This document shows, one piece after another, positions 61,624 through 64,000 of a stretch of DNA of 64,000 nt. The notes under the pieces are model-generated. The model worked only from the letters and a program-made list of their open reading frames with translations, was not told where the DNA came from and did not search any database. Position numbers and translations under genes: made by a program. Source of the stretch: Candidatus Tepidiaquacella proteinivora (GTDB taxonomy: Bacteria; Bacteroidota; Ignavibacteria; Tepidaquicellales; Tepidaquicellaceae); assembly GCA_013348845.1 (NCBI GenBank), contig CP054675.1, positions 1,931,501 through 1,995,500 on the forward strand, given 5' to 3'. The stretch's first letter is position 1. The number at the start of each line of letters is the position of its first letter.

Positions 61624-61629
61624 TTGACA
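61624..61629 (+). promoter_or_regulatory. -35-like TTGACA upstream of the polysaccharide locus regulator
   Basis: TTGACA stands 57 bases before the ATG at 61686. The best -10-like hexamer, TATTAT, would lie inside the palindrome at 61641 with 19 bases of spacing, so the fit is not ideal. Confidence 0.35.
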
Positions 61630-61640
61630 TTTAATTCTTT

Positions 61641-61661
61641 TTGAGTAATATTATTACTCAA
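61641..61661. promoter_or_regulatory. Perfect 21-base palindrome, likely operator
   Basis: TTGAGTAAT-ATT-ATTACTCAA is a perfect inverted repeat with nine-base arms, 24 bases before the start of a winged-helix regulator gene and just after a TTGACA. A symmetric site in this place is typical of self-control by a dimeric DNA-binding protein. The 262-base gap 61424-61685 holds nothing else I recognise. Confidence 0.72.
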
Positions 61662-61685
61662 TTGTGAGTTTAAAAATAAATACTA

Positions 61686-62219
61686 ATGATAGACTCATTG
61701 ATTACATCGAAAACGAGGGTAAAGCTGCTATTAAAGTTTTTTCTTAATGCGGAGTCAACATCATATTTGCGGAATCTTGAATCTGAATTTGGGGAATCAA
61801 CAAATGCAATTAGGGTTGAGCTAAACAGGTTTGAAAAGGCAGGGTTACTAAAATCCTCCAGAGTTGGTAATAAAAAAATTTTTAGGGCTAATAAAAAACA
61901 CCCATTCTTTCCTGAAATTAATAAAATAATAAGAAAATATACTGGACTTGAACAGGTTATTGAACGGGTTACCAGGAAAATTGGTGACATTAAAAAAGTA
62001 TATGCCTGTGGTGATATAGCTAAGGGAAGAGATACAAAAACAATAGAATTAATATTTGTTGGTGATAATATTGAAACTGATTACTTAAATAAAATTGTTT
62101 GTAAAGCGGAAAAGTTGATTAGAAGAAAGATAAAGTATTTCGTTTGTAGTAATGGTGATGATAAATTTAATTTGAGAAAAATAAAGAAAAAAGATATACT
62201 ACTTCTCTGGCAAGCATAA
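61686..62219 (+). CDS. Winged-helix regulator with nucleotidyltransferase-like C-terminal domain
   Basis: The 177-residue protein begins with a helix-turn-helix of ArsR type (about 8-75: SKTRVKLLLKFFLN, SYLRNLESEFGESTNAIRVELNRFEKAGLLKSSRVGNKKIFRAN). The second half (about 100-177) has a fold like small nucleotidyltransferases (VYACGDIAKG, IELIFVGDNI, KIKYFVCSNG), but it lacks an intact GS...D catalytic pattern. Such proteins often stand at the head of capsule or exopolysaccharide loci in Bacteroidota. The perfect palindrome before it is a likely binding site. It is followed by an export-type SLBB gene. Confidence 0.8.
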   Translation: MIDSLITSKTRVKLLLKFFLNAESTSYLRNLESEFGESTNAIRVELNRFEKAGLLKSSRVGNKKIFRANKKHPFFPEINKIIRKYTGLEQVIERVTRKIGDIKKVYACGDIAKGRDTKTIELIFVGDNIETDYLNKIVCKAEKLIRRKIKYFVCSNGDDKFNLRKIKKKDILLLWQA

Positions 62220-62335
62220 AAAGTCTTTTAAAAATGAATTGCATAATGCTAGAATGTGACTTATATGGCGGAGCCATGCCCAAAAATTACAAAAAACTTA
62301 ATCTAAATATATTTTCTAATTTTAATAAAATATCA

Positions 62336-62869
62336 ATGAGAATAACTTTTGTATTATTATTAACACTTATCATTCCAATACATTTGTTTGCACAAGAGGA
62401 TTCAATCAAGTTTGGACCTATTGAAACAATGAAAGTGGGCACAAATTACTATAATTATTCTGACAAAGACAAAGCGAACATAGAAGTATTGGTACTCGGT
62501 GGGGTAAAAAATCCGGGTGTGTATTTAATACCACAAGGTAAAACACTAATGGAACTTCTTACCTTAACAGGGGGGGCGTTAGATGAAACGAACTATGAAA
62601 ATTTCAAATTTATTAGAACAAAGTATAAAAATCCAGAGCTGAAAGCTGATTCAATTCTCGTTCTAAATTACAGGGATTTTTTTGATAGAGATGTAACAAA
62701 AAGTTTAACTGTTCCAAATCCAATCTTAAATAATGGAGATATAATTGCGTTTCCAATAAAACCAGAAAAAGAATTCTGGGACTATGCTCAAAGAATAGCA
62801 GGCGTATTTGTTGTCCCTTTATTTACTATTGCAACTTTGATTCTACAAATAATAAATCTATCAAAATAA
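62336..62869 (+). CDS. SLBB-domain polysaccharide export-type protein
   Basis: From the ATG at 62336 the protein has 177 residues. It starts MRITFVLLLTLIIPIHLFAQ, a good signal peptide. Earlier in-frame ATGs at 62234 and 62276 would place 14-34 residues before the signal. Residues about 38-95 form a SLBB (soluble ligand-binding beta-grasp) domain with VLVLGGVKNPGVYLIPQGKTLMELLTLTGGA. A hydrophobic helix closes the chain (about 158-173). It lacks the Wza-type poly-export domain, so it would be an accessory of export rather than the main channel. A run of seven G at 62570-62576 lies in the coding region. Confidence 0.78.
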   Translation: MRITFVLLLTLIIPIHLFAQEDSIKFGPIETMKVGTNYYNYSDKDKANIEVLVLGGVKNPGVYLIPQGKTLMELLTLTGGALDETNYENFKFIRTKYKNPELKADSILVLNYRDFFDRDVTKSLTVPNPILNNGDIIAFPIKPEKEFWDYAQRIAGVFVVPLFTIATLILQIINLSK

Positions 62870-62961
62870 TTTTATTGATGGAAATAAGCAGTGTGATTTT
62901 CGAAAGAGTAATATAATTTATAAATAATTAATATACTTTTTACTAAATAAAATAATATAAT

Positions 62962-63897
62962 TTGCATTACTTAGTCACAGGCGGGGCAGGATTTATTGGT
63001 AGTAACATAGTAGAAGAGTTAGTTAAAAAAGGAGAAAAAGTAAGGGTATTGGATAATTTTTCTACTGGTGAAAGGGAAAACTTAAAGGAGTTTGAAAATG
63101 ATATTGAATTAATAGAAGGAGATATACGCAGTTACCACACCGTTATGCAAGCAGTTAAAGGAATAGATATTGTTTTACATCAGGCAGCCTTACCATCAGT
63201 TCCCCGTTCAATTTATGACCCAATAACTACAAATGAGATTAATATAACCGGTACATTAAACCTGCTTGATGCGTCAAAAGAAGCAAAGGTAAAGAAATTT
63301 GTATTTGCTTCTTCATCTTCAGTTTATGGAGATACTCCCGAGTTACCCAAAAAAGAAGATATGCCTGTTAATCCACTTTCCCCATATGCAGTGAGCAAAT
63401 TAGCAGGGGAGAAATATTGTCAGGTATTTTCAAAGGTCTATGGTTTACATACTGTAATATTAAGGTATTTTAATGTATTCGGACCGCGTCAGGACCCTAA
63501 TTCGCAATATTCTGCTGTAATTCCGAAATTCATAAAATTAATGTTAAATAATGAAAGACCTGTTATATACGGTGATGGAACCCAGACAAGAGATTTCACT
63601 TATGTAACAAATGTAGTAGAAGCCAACATATTGGCATCTATAAAAGAATGTGATGCAGGAATTGTAATGAACTGTGCTTGTGGTGAGCAAATTCAATTAA
63701 ATTATCTTATAGAAGAAATTAACAGATTATCAAATAAAAATATCGAGCCAATTTACACTGAATATAGAAAAGGAGATATAATCCATAGCTTTGCCGATAT
63801 AAGGTTAATCAAAAAAGTATTGGGATGGGAACCAAAGTTTTCATTTCAGAAAGGGCTTAAACTTAATTTAAATTATTATAGAAATGCTAAACAATAA
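62962..63897 (+). CDS. NAD-dependent sugar epimerase/dehydratase (UDP-hexose 4-epimerase-like)
   Basis: The 311-residue protein begins LHYLVTGGAGFIGSNIVEEL with the NAD-binding GGAGFIG. The catalytic set FASSSSVYGD and YAVSKLAGEKY (Tyr-X3-Lys) follows, with RYFNVFGPRQDPNSQYSAVIPKF and GDGTQTRDFTYV. This resembles UDP-GlcNAc/UDP-GalNAc 4-epimerases of the WbpP/Gne type within the extended SDR family. It probably makes a nucleotide sugar for the polysaccharide of this locus. The start is TTG at 62962, which places GGAGFIG at the usual distance. It overlaps the next gene by 14 bases. Confidence 0.9.
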   Translation: MHYLVTGGAGFIGSNIVEELVKKGEKVRVLDNFSTGERENLKEFENDIELIEGDIRSYHTVMQAVKGIDIVLHQAALPSVPRSIYDPITTNEINITGTLNLLDASKEAKVKKFVFASSSSVYGDTPELPKKEDMPVNPLSPYAVSKLAGEKYCQVFSKVYGLHTVILRYFNVFGPRQDPNSQYSAVIPKFIKLMLNNERPVIYGDGTQTRDFTYVTNVVEANILASIKECDAGIVMNCACGEQIQLNYLIEEINRLSNKNIEPIYTEYRKGDIIHSFADIRLIKKVLGWEPKFSFQKGLKLNLNYYRNAKQ

Positions 63898-64000
63898 AAC
63901 AGTAGCGGTTGTAGTTCCAGCTTATAATGAAGAAAAGCAGATTGGAAGGGTAATAGAAACGATGCCGAAATTTGTAGATAGAATTGTAATAGTAAATGAT
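63884..64000 (+). CDS. Family 2 glycosyltransferase (partial, N-terminus only)
   Basis: Thirty-nine residues are visible before the window ends: VAVVVPAYNEEKQIGRVIETMP and IVIVND. The VPAYNEE and VND patterns are the start of a GT-A, family 2, glycosyltransferase such as dolichol-phosphate-mannose-synthase-like or polysaccharide enzymes. It starts at an ATG overlapping the epimerase gene, so it is part of the same operon. The sugar and acceptor cannot be told. Confidence 0.85.
   Translation, partial: MLNNKTVAVVVPAYNEEKQIGRVIETMPKFVDRIVIVND

Noticed and set aside
62265-62278. RfaH/ops-like element (GGCGGAGCCATGC) before the SLBB gene
   Set aside because: It resembles the ops pattern GGCGGTAGC only with a shifted base, and no RfaH- or UpxY-type gene is visible.

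Overview
This AT-rich window looks like a chromosomal piece of a member of the Ignavibacteria/Chlorobi branch of the Bacteroidota. The main reason is that four large secreted proteins end in the same type IX secretion (T9SS) sorting tail (the NYPNPFNP...LGREV...GVYFYKL pattern). Fused E1 alpha/beta dehydrogenase, gingipain-type C25 proteases and the frequent absence of Shine-Dalgarno (SD) sequences agree with this. No rRNA, tRNA, CRISPR array, transposon or prophage gene was seen. The taxonomic call is an inference from these families.

Layout. 1-1823 (minus): a partial HAD phosphatase and glycogen synthase. 2047-9573 (plus): a multiheme cytochrome / outer-membrane barrel cluster resembling an electron conduit, followed by cytochrome c maturation genes ccmC, ccmD, a cysteine-type ccmE and ccmF. 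9686-13556: electron transfer flavoprotein, acyl-CoA dehydrogenase and a small unknown protein. 13575-18799: a VOC protein and two divergent T9SS-secreted beta-propeller proteins with matching promoters. 18935-25311: two sensor kinases, an NtrC-type sigma-54 activator and a double-receiver protein behind a sigma-54 promoter. 25562-39914: a 17-gene operon for a [NiFe] hydrogenase / heterodisulfide reductase / NuoEF-like complex with an embedded putative H2-sensing and signalling module. 40002-42190: a barrel protein, a TM1266-like protein, a receiver protein and a second NuoE-like protein. 42252-50494: two tandem C25 proteases with an almost identical 1,170-base 3' part, and a propeller protein. 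50634-61423: fused E1 dehydrogenase, globin, YqiA-like esterase, penicillin acylase family protein, RsmA and Mfd. 61686-64000: the start of a surface polysaccharide locus.

The most interesting part is 18885-39914. HdrA is split in two: the N-terminal half (27769-28626) stops after the first cluster of its inserted ferredoxin, and the C-terminal half is fused, about 6.5 kb downstream, behind a NuoG/HydA-like ferredoxin domain (35125-36894). With intact HdrB, HdrC, MvhD, MvhG, MvhA and NuoE/NuoF-like subunits, this predicts a flavin-based electron-bifurcating [NiFe] hydrogenase connecting H2, NAD(H), ferredoxin and possibly a disulfide. Inside the operon lie an H-cluster-like protein lacking several catalytic residues, two DRTGG proteins, two GHKL ATPases and a PHP protein. 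An 18-base palindrome, TGTATA-N6-TATACA, occurs three times upstream of the sigma-54 promoter, once upstream of the hydrogenase operon, and once with one mismatch upstream of the kinase operon. This suggests a small local regulon in which the two-component system controls itself and the hydrogenase.
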